Below are positions 17,550-25,523 of a stretch of DNA of 64,000 nt, one piece after another (position 1 is the stretch's first letter; each line of letters begins with the position of its first letter). Made by a program: the position numbers and the translations under genes. This DNA is from Kolteria novifilia (GTDB taxonomy: Bacteria; Planctomycetota; Planctomycetia; Kolteriales; Kolteriaceae). The notes under the pieces were generated by a model that saw nothing but the letters and a program-made list of their open reading frames with translations, ran no database searches and was not told the origin of the DNA. The DNA is taken from contig CP036279.1 of the NCBI GenBank assembly GCA_007748055.1, positions 6,696,001 through 6,760,000 on the forward strand, in the 5' to 3' direction.

Positions 17550-20500
17550 ATGTCACACGTCTGGAATGGCTTGATGAGACTGAGAAACCGGTTGGAAGAC
17601 TGGATGAACGAGAGCGAACGCCGCTCGGCCGACTGCCGGCCGGAACGTCGTTTCTTCGGTATCGAATCGCTCGAAACCCGCGTCGTGCTCTCCAACGACG
17701 TCGCCAACGTCGCGATTCTTCCGGAGTTGGAGGATCCCGCGCCCTTCTCCGCCGCCGAGGTCCAGTACCTCGACGCCGCCCAGCAAGCGGCTCAACAAGC
17801 CGACCCGGCCCAGTCGGACACCAAACGAGTCCTGCTCGTCATTCCTAGTGTCCACTTCTGGTACAACGACTACGAAGCGACCCGCGCCTCCCTCGAAGAA
17901 GCGGGGATTGAGGTCCAGGTCGCCGCGCCGACGTTGGACTACGCGGTGCCGCACGCCAACTCCGGCCAGGGTCCCGACGGAGGCGTCGTTCAACCCGACC
18001 TTCGGATCGATGAAGTGGCCGCCGCCGACTTCGACGCCGTCGCCTTTCTGGGCGGTTGGGGCGCGACCTCCCTGCAATACACCTACGAAGGGACGTATTT
18101 TCAGGAATCCTACAACGGCGACGCCGCGACCAAGCTCGCCGTCAACAACCTGGTCAACGACTTCCATGCCCAGGACAAGCACATCGCGGCGATCTGCGTC
18201 GGCGTCGGAACCCTGGCTTACACCGACGTCGGTGGCGAGAGCCTCCTCGCCGGACGCACCGTCAGCGCCTACGCCGGCTACGCCCCCCCATCGCCCACCC
18301 ACGGCTACCGCCTGCTTCGCTCGGACATCGAAGGCAACGGTGCCGTCATGGTCAACTCGCACTCGATCGGCGATCCGACGACCGCGAGCGACGACGTCTT
18401 CATCGACGGCAAGATCATCACCGCCGAGAACTCCTCCAGCGCGTCCCACTTCGGCGCGGTGATCGCTCAAGAGATCTTCGCGGTCGATACCGCGAACGTC
18501 GTTCCCGACGAGGCGATTCCCCAACCCCCCGTGGAACCGGAAGGCCCCGTCGAAGCGATTCCCGAGGCCCCCGCGGAAGACGCCGGCGAGACCCAACAGA
18601 TCGAGCCGGTCCTCTTGGTCATCGCCAATCAGGACTTCTACTACCAGGAGTACAACGACACGCGAGCCGCCCTCGAGGCTCAAGGACTTTCCGTCGTCGT
18701 GGCGGCCCCGACCCTCGGTCCGGCGACCCCCCATGCCAACTCCGGCCAGGGCGCCGGCGACGGCGTCGTCCTCCCCGACATCGCGCTGACCGATGCCGAC
18801 GCGGCCGACTACTCCGCGATCTCCGTCATCGGCGGTTGGGGAGCCTCGCAGTTCTACTACGCCTACGAGGGCGAGTTCGCCAACCCGGCCTACAACGGGA
18901 CCGAGGAACTCCAAGCAACCTTCAACGATCTCGTCAACGACTTCATCACTCAGGACAAATACGTGACGGCCATCTGTCACGGCGTCTCGGCCCTGATGCA
19001 AACCCAGAACGGCGTCGGCGAGTTCAACTTCGAGGGCACCACTGTCGCCGGCTACGCCGGAAACGCCCCCTACTCGACCACCGACGGCAACCAACTCTCC
19101 CGCTTCTACGTCGAACAGACCGGAGCGACCATGGTCGCCTCGCAGTCGATCGGCGATCCGGGGACGGCGGACGACGACGTCACTCAAGACGGCAAGCTGA
19201 TCACCGCGGAGAACTTCGATTCGGCTTACTACTTCGGCACCTACATCGCCGAGCAATTGCTCTCCGACGCGATGTATCCCGACGATGATCCCGAGGAAGA
19301 GCCACCCGTTGAAGAACCGCCGGCCGAGGGCGGCGGGGAAGTCGAGGCGGTTCAACCCGTCCTCATGGTCATCGCCAACCAGGACTTCTACTACCAGGAG
19401 TATTTTGACACCAGGCAGTCACTCGAGGCCGCCGGACTCGAGGTCGTCGTCGCCGCCGCCACGACCGAGACCGCCACGCCCCACCTCAACTCTGGCCAAG
19501 GCGCCGGTAGCGGCGAGGTCATGCCCGACATCGCTCTCACCGATGTCAACGCCGGCGACTACTCGGCGGTCGCCATCGTCGGCGGTTGGGGCTCCTCTCA
19601 GTACGCCTACGGTTTCGACACCGAGTTCACCAACCCCGCCTACAACGGCACCGAGCAGTTGCGGGAGACGTTCAACGACCTGCTGAACGACTTTGACGCC
19701 CAGGGCAAGTACATCGCCGCGATCTGTCACGGCGTCATGTCGGTCGGCTACGCCCAAACGCCCGAGGGAACGAGCCTCCTCGACGGCGTCACCGTCAGCA
19801 CCTACTCGGGCAACGCCCCGACCACCGTGGCTTACGGCGACCAACTGACGAGCTGGTACCTCGAGCAAGAGGGCGCGATCGTCGTTCCCTCGAACTCGGT
19901 CGGAGACCCGGCTCACGCCCACGACGACGTGATTGTCGACGGCAACCGCATCACCGCCCAGAACTGGGACTCCGCCGCTCTCTTCGGCGAGGTGATCGCC
20001 AACCAACTCCTCGGTCTCGAGGGTGATCCCGGCGAGGAAGAGCCACCCGTTGAAGAACCGCCCGCCGAGGGCGGCGGGGAAGTCGAGGCGGTTCAACCCG
20101 TCCTCTTGGTCATCGCCAACCAGGACTTCTACTACCAGGAGTATTTTGACACCAGGCAGTCACTCGAGGCCGCCGGACTCGAGGTCGTCGTCGCCGCCGC
20201 CACGACCGAGACCGCCACGCCCCACCTCAACTCTGGCCAAGGCGCCGGTAGCGGCGAGGTCATGCCCGACATCGCTCTCACCGATGTCAACGCCGGCGAC
20301 TACTCGGCGGTCGCCATCGTCGGCGGTTGGGGAGCGACGCAGTACTACTACGCCTACGAAGGGGACTTCGCCAACCCGAACTACAACGGAACCGACGAAG
20401 TCAAGGAGGCCTTCAACGCGATGGTCGACGACTTCGTCGACCAAGGAAAATACGTCGCCGCGATCTGTCATGGTGTCTCGGCCTTGGCCCAGACCACCAA

Positions 20501-21497
20501 CGAACTCGGCGACTACCAACTCGAGGGGCAAACCGTGGCGGGCTTCGCCGGCACCGCCCCCAACTCGCTGCTGGACGGGAACCAACTCTCGCGGTTCTAT
20601 GTCGAGCAGTCGGGAGCGACCATGGTCGAGAGCCAGTCGGTCGGCGATCTGGCTCATGCCTTCGACGACGTGATCGTCAGCAACCTGTTCATCACCGCCG
20701 AGAACTGGGACTCCGCCGCTCTCTTCGGCGAAGTGATCGCCAACCAACTGCTCGGACTGGGTGGTGACCCCGGCGAGGAAGAAGTTCCTCCCGAAGATCC
20801 GGGCGAAGGGGGCGAGGTGGAAGGCGTGCAGCCGGTCCTCCTGATCATCTCCGACGTCGACTTCTACTACCAGGAGTACGCCGACACGCGGGCGTCGCTT
20901 GAAGCCGCGGGATTGACCGTCGTCGTCGCCGCCCCCACTTTGGGACCGGCCACGCCCCACGCCAACTCCGGTCAGGGCGCCGGCGATGGAATCGTCCTGC
21001 CCGACATCACGATCGCCGACGCGATCGCGTCGGACTACTCGGCGGTCGCCGTCTCCGGCGGCTGGGGAACGACCCAGTTCTACTACACCTACGAAGGGGT
21101 CTTCGCCAACCCGAACTACAACGGGACCGACGAGCTTCAGGACGACTTCAACGAGCTGATCGGCGACTTCGTCGAGCAAGGCAAGACCGTCGCGGCGATC
21201 TCCCACGCGGTCTCGGCCCTGGCCCAGACCCAGGACGACATGGGAATCTACCATCTCGACGGCGTTTCCGTCTCGAGCTACGCCGGCTACGCCCCGGAGT
21301 CGCTCACCGACGGGGCCCAGCTCACCCGGTGGTACGTCGAGCAGACCGGAGCGATCATGGTCGAGTCGCAGTCGATCGGCAATCCCGGTCACTCGTTCGA
21401 CGATGTCCTGGTCAGCGGTCAGTATGTCACCGCCGAGGACTGGGACTCCGCCTCCTACTTCGGTGAGGTAGTCGCTCAACAGATCCTCGGAGCGTAA
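17550..21497 (+). CDS. Surface-type protein with five tandem DJ-1/PfpI domains
   Basis: This is a 1315-residue protein whose ATG 17550 has AGGAG 7 bases upstream. The N-terminus carries FFGIESLETRVVLSND (about 35-50), close to the planctomycete LEPR-XLL surface-protein motif. Five DJ-1/PfpI-like domains of about 200 residues follow, joined by acidic, proline-rich linkers (PPVEEPPAEGGGE repeated). Nucleophile-elbow cysteines are C216, C476, C726 and C973, in AAICVGV once and AICHG three times. The fifth domain reads AAISHAV, with Ser1218 in place of Cys. Domains 2-5 share YYQEY and an invariant PH-NSGQG motif. DJ-1/PfpI proteins include glyoxalases, proteases and chaperones; activity here is unknown. 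The upstream kinase carries the same fold, so the genes probably act together. Confidence 0.9.
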   Translation: MSHVWNGLMRLRNRLEDWMNESERRSADCRPERRFFGIESLETRVVLSNDVANVAILPELEDPAPFSAAEVQYLDAAQQAAQQADPAQSDTKRVLLVIPSVHFWYNDYEATRASLEEAGIEVQVAAPTLDYAVPHANSGQGPDGGVVQPDLRIDEVAAADFDAVAFLGGWGATSLQYTYEGTYFQESYNGDAATKLAVNNLVNDFHAQDKHIAAICVGVGTLAYTDVGGESLLAGRTVSAYAGYAPPSPTHGYRLLRSDIEGNGAVMVNSHSIGDPTTASDDVFIDGKIITAENSSSASHFGAVIAQEIFAVDTANVVPDEAIPQPPVEPEGPVEAIPEAPAEDAGETQQIEPVLLVIANQDFYYQEYNDTRAALEAQGLSVVVAAPTLGPATPHANSGQGAGDGVVLPDIALTDADAADYSAISVIGGWGASQFYYAYEGEFANPAYNGTEELQATFNDLVNDFITQDKYVTAICHGVSALMQTQNGVGEFNFEGTTVAGYAGNAPYSTTDGNQLSRFYVEQTGATMVASQSIGDPGTADDDVTQDGKLITAENFDSAYYFGTYIAEQLLSDAMYPDDDPEEEPPVEEPPAEGGGEVEAVQPVLMVIANQDFYYQEYFDTRQSLEAAGLEVVVAAATTETATPHLNSGQGAGSGEVMPDIALTDVNAGDYSAVAIVGGWGSSQYAYGFDTEFTNPAYNGTEQLRETFNDLLNDFDAQGKYIAAICHGVMSVGYAQTPEGTSLLDGVTVSTYSGNAPTTVAYGDQLTSWYLEQEGAIVVPSNSVGDPAHAHDDVIVDGNRITAQNWDSAALFGEVIANQLLGLEGDPGEEEPPVEEPPAEGGGEVEAVQPVLLVIANQDFYYQEYFDTRQSLEAAGLEVVVAAATTETATPHLNSGQGAGSGEVMPDIALTDVNAGDYSAVAIVGGWGATQYYYAYEGDFANPNYNGTDEVKEAFNAMVDDFVDQGKYVAAICHGVSALAQTTNELGDYQLEGQTVAGFAGTAPNSLLDGNQLSRFYVEQSGATMVESQSVGDLAHAFDDVIVSNLFITAENWDSAALFGEVIANQLLGLGGDPGEEEVPPEDPGEGGEVEGVQPVLLIISDVDFYYQEYADTRASLEAAGLTVVVAAPTLGPATPHANSGQGAGDGIVLPDITIADAIASDYSAVAVSGGWGTTQFYYTYEGVFANPNYNGTDELQDDFNELIGDFVEQGKTVAAISHAVSALAQTQDDMGIYHLDGVSVSSYAGYAPESLTDGAQLTRWYVEQTGAIMVESQSIGNPGHSFDDVLVSGQYVTAEDWDSASYFGEVVAQQILGA
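19293..19591 (+). repeat. Near-identical intragenic repeat, copy 1
   Basis: About 299 bp covering the linker and first half of DJ-1 domain 3. It matches 20034-20332 (offset 741 bp, 247 codons) with only two base differences that I can see. Other domain pairs are clearly more diverged. Confidence 0.88.
20034..20332 (+). repeat. Near-identical intragenic repeat, copy 2
   Basis: This is the partner of 19293-19591, covering the linker and first half of DJ-1 domain 4. Identity stops abruptly after the GGWG codons, where the two domains diverge again. Confidence 0.88.
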
Positions 21498-21803
21498 CCC
21501 CAGAGAGCGACGTCTCGTCGTCGGTGTCGATCCCTTCTTCGGCACCGGCGACGAGCGTCGCGTCTGTCGCGGCCGCCTCGCTCCTCCCCCAACGCTTCCC
21601 CATGACCTTCCAGCACCTCCGCCTTTTCCCCGGATGCCACCCATCGAACCCTCGAGCGAGACGGCCGCGACAGCCCTCTCTCTTTTTCCAAATCTGGAGA
21701 ATAATTCCGTCGAGCCGCGCATCGTTGCTTTTATGAGGGGCCGGGAAGTTGGTGCGCGTTGGGTCACCGACTGGGACCGCCCCCTCTCCCACGGAGAGAC
21801 CTG
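21498..21803. other. 306-bp intergenic gap
   Basis: I see no gene. The last part holds GGAGAG, the ribosome-binding site for the EF-hand gene. No palindromic repeat or clear terminator was found. Confidence 0.45.
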
Positions 21804-22112
21804 ATGAAGAAGCTCGTCTGTTTGACCACCACCGCGGCCATGATGCTGGCCAGCGCGGGATTCGCGATCGCGGCCGACAAGGAAAAGAAGAAGATCGATC
21901 CTGAAGCTCGCTTCCAGAAGATGGACAAGAACGGCGACGGCAAAGTCTCCCTCGACGAGTTCGTCGGAAAGCGAACTGGCGAGAAGAAGGAGAAGGCCGA
22001 GAAAGCCTTCGCCAAGCGCGACAAGGATGGCGACGGCAACCTCACCAAGGATGAGTTCATGCCCGCCAAGAAGGCCAAAAAGAACAAGAAAAAGAAGAAC
22101 AAGGACAACTAG
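21804..22112 (+). CDS. Secreted EF-hand protein
   Basis: This is a 102-residue protein. A signal peptide (LVCLTTTAAMMLASAGFAIA) precedes two canonical EF-hand calcium loops, DKNGDGKVSLDEF and DKDGDGNLTKDEF. It then ends in a strongly basic Lys-rich tail (AKKAKKNKKKKNKDN). ATG 21804 has GGAGAG 6 bases upstream. It is expected to bind calcium in the periplasm or at the surface. It lies directly after the five-domain DJ-1 gene and ends at a strong terminator, so it may close that locus; cotranscription is uncertain given the 306 bp gap. The lysine tail could anchor it to anionic surface polymers, which is inference. Confidence 0.88.
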   Translation: MKKLVCLTTTAAMMLASAGFAIAADKEKKKIDPEARFQKMDKNGDGKVSLDEFVGKRTGEKKEKAEKAFAKRDKDGDGNLTKDEFMPAKKAKKNKKKKNKDN

Positions 22113-22188
22113 TCGCGGCAGGCCCCGCGAAGCCGGCGTCCCGCAAACCTTGCTTCGCCCGAACGCCTGCTGCTGACTATTGTTGATG

Positions 22189-22223
22189 CGACGCCGAGTG
22201 CTCCATCCTCGGCGTCGTTTTTT
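22189..22223 (+). terminator. Rho-independent terminator
   Basis: A perfect 10 bp stem (CGACGCCGAG / CTCGGCGTCG) with a 9-base loop is followed by six T. It lies 77 bp after the EF-hand gene and marks the end of the upstream locus. Confidence 0.88.
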
Positions 22224-22358
22224 ATTGCGCGGTGATCACACGCGACCAATTCCCTCCGATCTCCCCGTTCCCGTCAAAGAGTGTTGTGCCGCCGGCCCCG
22301 AGTCGCTATCCTTATGTGGCCACCTGTACACTATCCATTTGATGCGGGGAACTTCACC

Positions 22359-23153
22359 ATGGGCACGATGAGCAGCTACGAACATGGCCAATTTTCCTGG
22401 GTCGATCTCACGGCCCACGACATCGCCGACGCGCGCACCTTCTACGAGTCGCTCTTCGGCTGGTCGGCCGTCGACAGCGATACGCAAGGTGGTCCCCCCT
22501 ACGTGATCTTCGAGCTCGAAGGTCACAAGCTCGCCGGCCTCGCGCAGATGCCGGAGGAGATGAAGGCTCAGGGAATCCCCCCGACCTGGAACAACTACAT
22601 CAACGTCGACGACATCAACGCGACCACGGAAAAGGCGGTCGCCCTCGGCGGGACGAACACCATGCCGGTGATGAAGGTCCTCGACGCCGGTTCGCTAGCC
22701 TTCATCCAAGATCCCTCGGGCGCCCACGTCGGTCTTTGGCAGAAAGACAAGTTCCACGGCGCCGATCGCGTCAACGATCCCGGCTACTTCGGCTGGAACG
22801 AGCTTCACACTCGCGACGTCGACAAGGCCAAGACCTTCTTCAGCGAATTGTTCGGCTGGGAGTTCGAGCTCAGCCCCGATTCGCCCCACCCCTACCACGT
22901 CATCATGAACAAGGGCCGCATGAACGGCGGCATTCTCGAGATGAACGAGGAATGGGACGGTTTCCCGCCCCATTGGACCGCCTACTTCACCGTGACCGAC
23001 GCCGACGCGATCGCGGGCAAAGCGAAGGAACTCGGCGGCAAGATGTGCGTCGAGCCCTTCGACCTCTCCTTCGGCCGGATGGCGGTCATCTCCGATCCGC
23101 AAGGCGGCACTTTCTGCGTGATCGCCATGAATGACCTCTCCGACCTCGACTGA
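22359..23153 (+). CDS. Two-domain VOC (glyoxalase/bleomycin-resistance fold) protein
   Basis: This 264-residue protein is built of two vicinal-oxygen-chelate domains (about 8-125 and 138-260). Each starts with a strand and the helix motif ARTFYESLFGW or AKTFFSELFGW. Each ends with the closing strand around IQDPSGAHVGLWQ or ISDPQGGTFCVI. Such two-domain proteins include hydroxylases and antibiotic-resistance or stress proteins; the specific reaction cannot be assigned. Metal-ligand candidates are the His/Glu residues at domain edges, but the set is incomplete in the second half. I chose ATG 22359, with CGGGGA upstream; ATG 22368 is an alternative. It has no partner on the same strand, and the next gene is convergent. 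Confidence 0.85.
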   Translation: MGTMSSYEHGQFSWVDLTAHDIADARTFYESLFGWSAVDSDTQGGPPYVIFELEGHKLAGLAQMPEEMKAQGIPPTWNNYINVDDINATTEKAVALGGTNTMPVMKVLDAGSLAFIQDPSGAHVGLWQKDKFHGADRVNDPGYFGWNELHTRDVDKAKTFFSELFGWEFELSPDSPHPYHVIMNKGRMNGGILEMNEEWDGFPPHWTAYFTVTDADAIAGKAKELGGKMCVEPFDLSFGRMAVISDPQGGTFCVIAMNDLSDLD

Positions 23154-23198
23154 GCGGAGAGTGTCCCATCGCTCGGGGTACACGGGGGCCCCAAGGAT

Positions 23199-23262
23199 CA
23201 CGCTTGCGTGGGGCATGTGTAGAGGATCACGACGGGTGCCACGGCCTGCTTGCCAGCCGGAG
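23199..23262. repeat. Degenerate family B and family A copies
   Basis: CACGCTTGCGTGGGGCATG (family B) is followed by GGTGCCACGGCCTGC..GCCAGCCGG (worn family A). They lie in the 164 bp gap between two convergent genes. Confidence 0.4.
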
Positions 23263-23317
23263 CTCGGAAAAGATCCCCGACGGTGGCTCAAGCCCCACTC
23301 CTGAGACGAAGGCCACT

Positions 23318-24484
23318 CTAAGAATTCGACGCGTCTTTTCGAAACGAACTTGGGGAGACGCCGTGCTCGCGTTTGAAGACGGTGCTGAAGTAGTCGACGC
23401 GATCGTAACCGACGCGCGACGCGATCTCGGTCAGGGAGAGACTCGTGCTCGTGAGCAGTTGACGCGCCTTGAGCATCCGCAGTCGCGTCAGTTCCGCCAA
23501 CGGTGTCCGGCCGAGCATCTGGCGAAATCCGTTCTCCAGCGCCGTCCGGGAGATGGGCACACTGCGCAAGACGTCGTCGACGTTGATCCCCTCGTGGGCG
23601 TGGCCGTGGACGAACCGCATCGCAAGCCGGATGAGGTCCTGACCGATCGCGGCGGCGTCGGTGCTGTGACGCGATTCGATTCCGATCGGGTCGATGTTGG
23701 GAATGGGGTGAACCGGCCTGCCGTGCGTGAGGATTTCATCCAAGACAACGGCCGCCGCGTGCCCGATCTTTTCCGTGTTGGGAATAACGCTCGAAAGCGT
23801 CGGTTCGCTGAGTTCGCAGACAAGCTCGTCGTTGTCGACACCGATAATCGCGGCTTCGTCGGGGACGCGAAGATTCGCGTGCAAACACGCGGTCGCCACC
23901 CAGCGAGCGCACGCGTCGTTGCACCCCATCACCGCGAACGGTTTCGGTAGCGACGAGAGCCACTCGGCGAGCCGACGCATCTCCGCGAGATCGAGTGCCA
24001 ACCCGGGTAACTGACGGGCGCGGCAGTTGACCTTGCGTTTGCCGCACTCGTGCTCGAAGAACCGATGGCGACGCTGGGACCAGGGGATCGACTCGACCCC
24101 ACAGTAAGCGAGTTCCTTAAACCCCCGTCCCACGAAGTCGTCGACGACCATCCGACAGACGGTGCGGTTGTTGACGTCGACCCACGGCACGGACTCTCCC
24201 CAATCGATCCCACTGACGTTGATCAGCGGTAGCCCGGTTTCACATAGCTCCGACCAAATCGCGGGCGACTCGACATGGGCGATGATCCCATCGGGACGGC
24301 TCTCCTGGCGCCAGGAACTCTTGCGCCGGTTCCAGTTCTCGCCGAGCATCTCCGGTCCCCCTTCATCCAACTGAAGGTTCCAGCGCGACTGGCGGTTGCA
24401 GAACTCCGAGACACCACGAATCAGTCTTCGCGTGAAGCCGCTCGAGGTCTCGATCAATAGAAGGATGTTCGATTCCGACGCCAT
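23318..24484 (-). CDS. XylR-like transcriptional regulator (AraC family with sugar-sensing domain)
   Basis: This is a 388-residue protein. Residues about 5-275 form a LacI/periplasmic-binding-type sensor, starting with NILLLIETSSGFTRRLIRGV and containing AIIGVDNDELVCELSEPTLSS. Residues about 285-385 are an AraC-type double helix-turn-helix ending in ASRVGYDRVDYFSTVFKREH. This architecture is that of the XylR/DNA-binding regulators of pentose operons. I took ATG 24484 because GGTGA lies about 10 bases upstream; 24493 is an in-frame alternative. It is divergent from a three-gene sugar operon and very likely controls it through direct repeats in the shared 330 bp region. Confidence 0.93.
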   Translation of the reverse strand: MASESNILLLIETSSGFTRRLIRGVSEFCNRQSRWNLQLDEGGPEMLGENWNRRKSSWRQESRPDGIIAHVESPAIWSELCETGLPLINVSGIDWGESVPWVDVNNRTVCRMVVDDFVGRGFKELAYCGVESIPWSQRRHRFFEHECGKRKVNCRARQLPGLALDLAEMRRLAEWLSSLPKPFAVMGCNDACARWVATACLHANLRVPDEAAIIGVDNDELVCELSEPTLSSVIPNTEKIGHAAAVVLDEILTHGRPVHPIPNIDPIGIESRHSTDAAAIGQDLIRLAMRFVHGHAHEGINVDDVLRSVPISRTALENGFRQMLGRTPLAELTRLRMLKARQLLTSTSLSLTEIASRVGYDRVDYFSTVFKREHGVSPSSFRKDASNS

Positions 24485-24814
24485 GGGGTCCATTTCACCA
24501 AATCGTAGGTTCCCCTTCCCGCGCATGTCGCCAGTGAGACCTCCGGCGAACTCGGTTCCCCGCGAGGGAGCATGGTTCTGAGTGTAGACGCGCGTGAAAT
24601 CGAGGTCCACGGCTCCCCTGGAGTTCCTCGCGCCACTTGGGGAAAATCGCAAGTCGCCTTGGGGAAATCCAAATGGCGTTCGGCGCCCGCCCACCGCAAG
24701 ATAACATCCGTCATCGCGGAGTCTCATCGAGGGCCGTCCACGTCGCGCGGGGTTTGGGTCGCTCGCAGTTCCGCCAACACCACGCTCCTCGGCCACGCAC
24801 GCAAGAAAGAGCCC
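24485..24814. promoter_or_regulatory. Divergent regulatory region with two direct repeats
   Basis: This 330 bp space separates the AraC-type regulator from the sugar operon. Two copies of CTTGGGGAAA start at 24636 and 24658, exactly 22 bp or about two helical turns apart. Direct repeats at this spacing are the usual binding pattern of AraC-type proteins. They lie about 150 bp before the operon start and 150 bp before the regulator start. Confidence 0.6.
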
Positions 24815-25522
24815 ATGAAACCGATCGTTCAGATCTCGCTGGATGTCACCGACATCGCCGAAGCCATCGAACTCGCCGAAGTCGCGATGCGCGCCGGCGT
24901 CGACTGGCTGGAGGCCGGAACCCCCCTGATCATCGCCGAGGGCATGAACGGCGTCCGCGCCCTGCGCGAACGGTTTCCCGACACGCCGATCGTCGCCGAT
25001 CTCAAGACCATGGATGGCGGCTGGCTCGAAGCCAAGCTGATGGGCGAAGCGGGCGCCACCCACGTCGTCGTCATGTCGCAGGCCCACGACGAGACCATCA
25101 AGTGCGTCGTCAAGGCGGGCGAGGACTTCGGCCTTGGCGTGATGGGCGACAACCTCGGCTCGGCCGACATGGTCGATGGAGCCAAACGACTCGCGGACCT
25201 CGGATGCGGTTTCGTCATCCACCACATCGGCTATGACGAGCGCAATGGCATCGCCGCCTCCGGCCGGCGGGCGCCCAACCCGATGGATCAACTGCGTGAG
25301 GTCGTCGCCGCCGTCCCCGTTCCGGTCCAAGCCGTCGGTGGCCTGACCATCGAGCAAGCGATCGAGACTCCCAAGCACGGAGCTCCGCTGGTCGTTCTCG
25401 GGGCCCCGCTGACGATCGACGCCGACAGCTTTCAAACGGCCGCCGGCGACGTTGAGGGCGCCCTCACGCAGATCTGCGAACAAGTCCACGCCTACGGCGA
25501 TGTCGCCATCGGAGCCAAGTGA
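24815..25522 (+). CDS. Hexulose/keto-gulonate phosphate decarboxylase family enzyme
   Basis: This 235-residue TIM-barrel protein belongs to the orotidine-5'-phosphate decarboxylase suprafamily. The hallmark motif VADLKTMDGG (about 54-63) supplies the Asp-x-Lys-x-x-Asp metal and acid-base residues. VGGLTIEQA (about 168-176) and VVLGAPLT bind phosphate. Relatives are 3-hexulose-6-phosphate synthase (HxlA) and 3-keto-L-gulonate-6-phosphate decarboxylase (UlaD/SgbH), both acting on keto-sugar phosphates. Which reaction applies is open. It is the first gene of an operon with a zinc-type dehydrogenase one base downstream and a sugar isomerase, under the divergent XylR-like regulator. Confidence 0.85.
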   Translation: MKPIVQISLDVTDIAEAIELAEVAMRAGVDWLEAGTPLIIAEGMNGVRALRERFPDTPIVADLKTMDGGWLEAKLMGEAGATHVVVMSQAHDETIKCVVKAGEDFGLGVMGDNLGSADMVDGAKRLADLGCGFVIHHIGYDERNGIAASGRRAPNPMDQLREVVAAVPVPVQAVGGLTIEQAIETPKHGAPLVVLGAPLTIDADSFQTAAGDVEGALTQICEQVHAYGDVAIGAK

Positions 25523-25523
25523 C

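Noticed and set aside
17550-21497. Long reverse-strand open frames across the five-domain gene
   Set aside because: They are a by-product of high GC and repeats; no ribosome-binding sites or recognisable domains.
22189-22223. Treating the terminator hairpin as another dispersed repeat
   Set aside because: Its stem sequence does not recur in the window and it has the T-run of an ordinary terminator.
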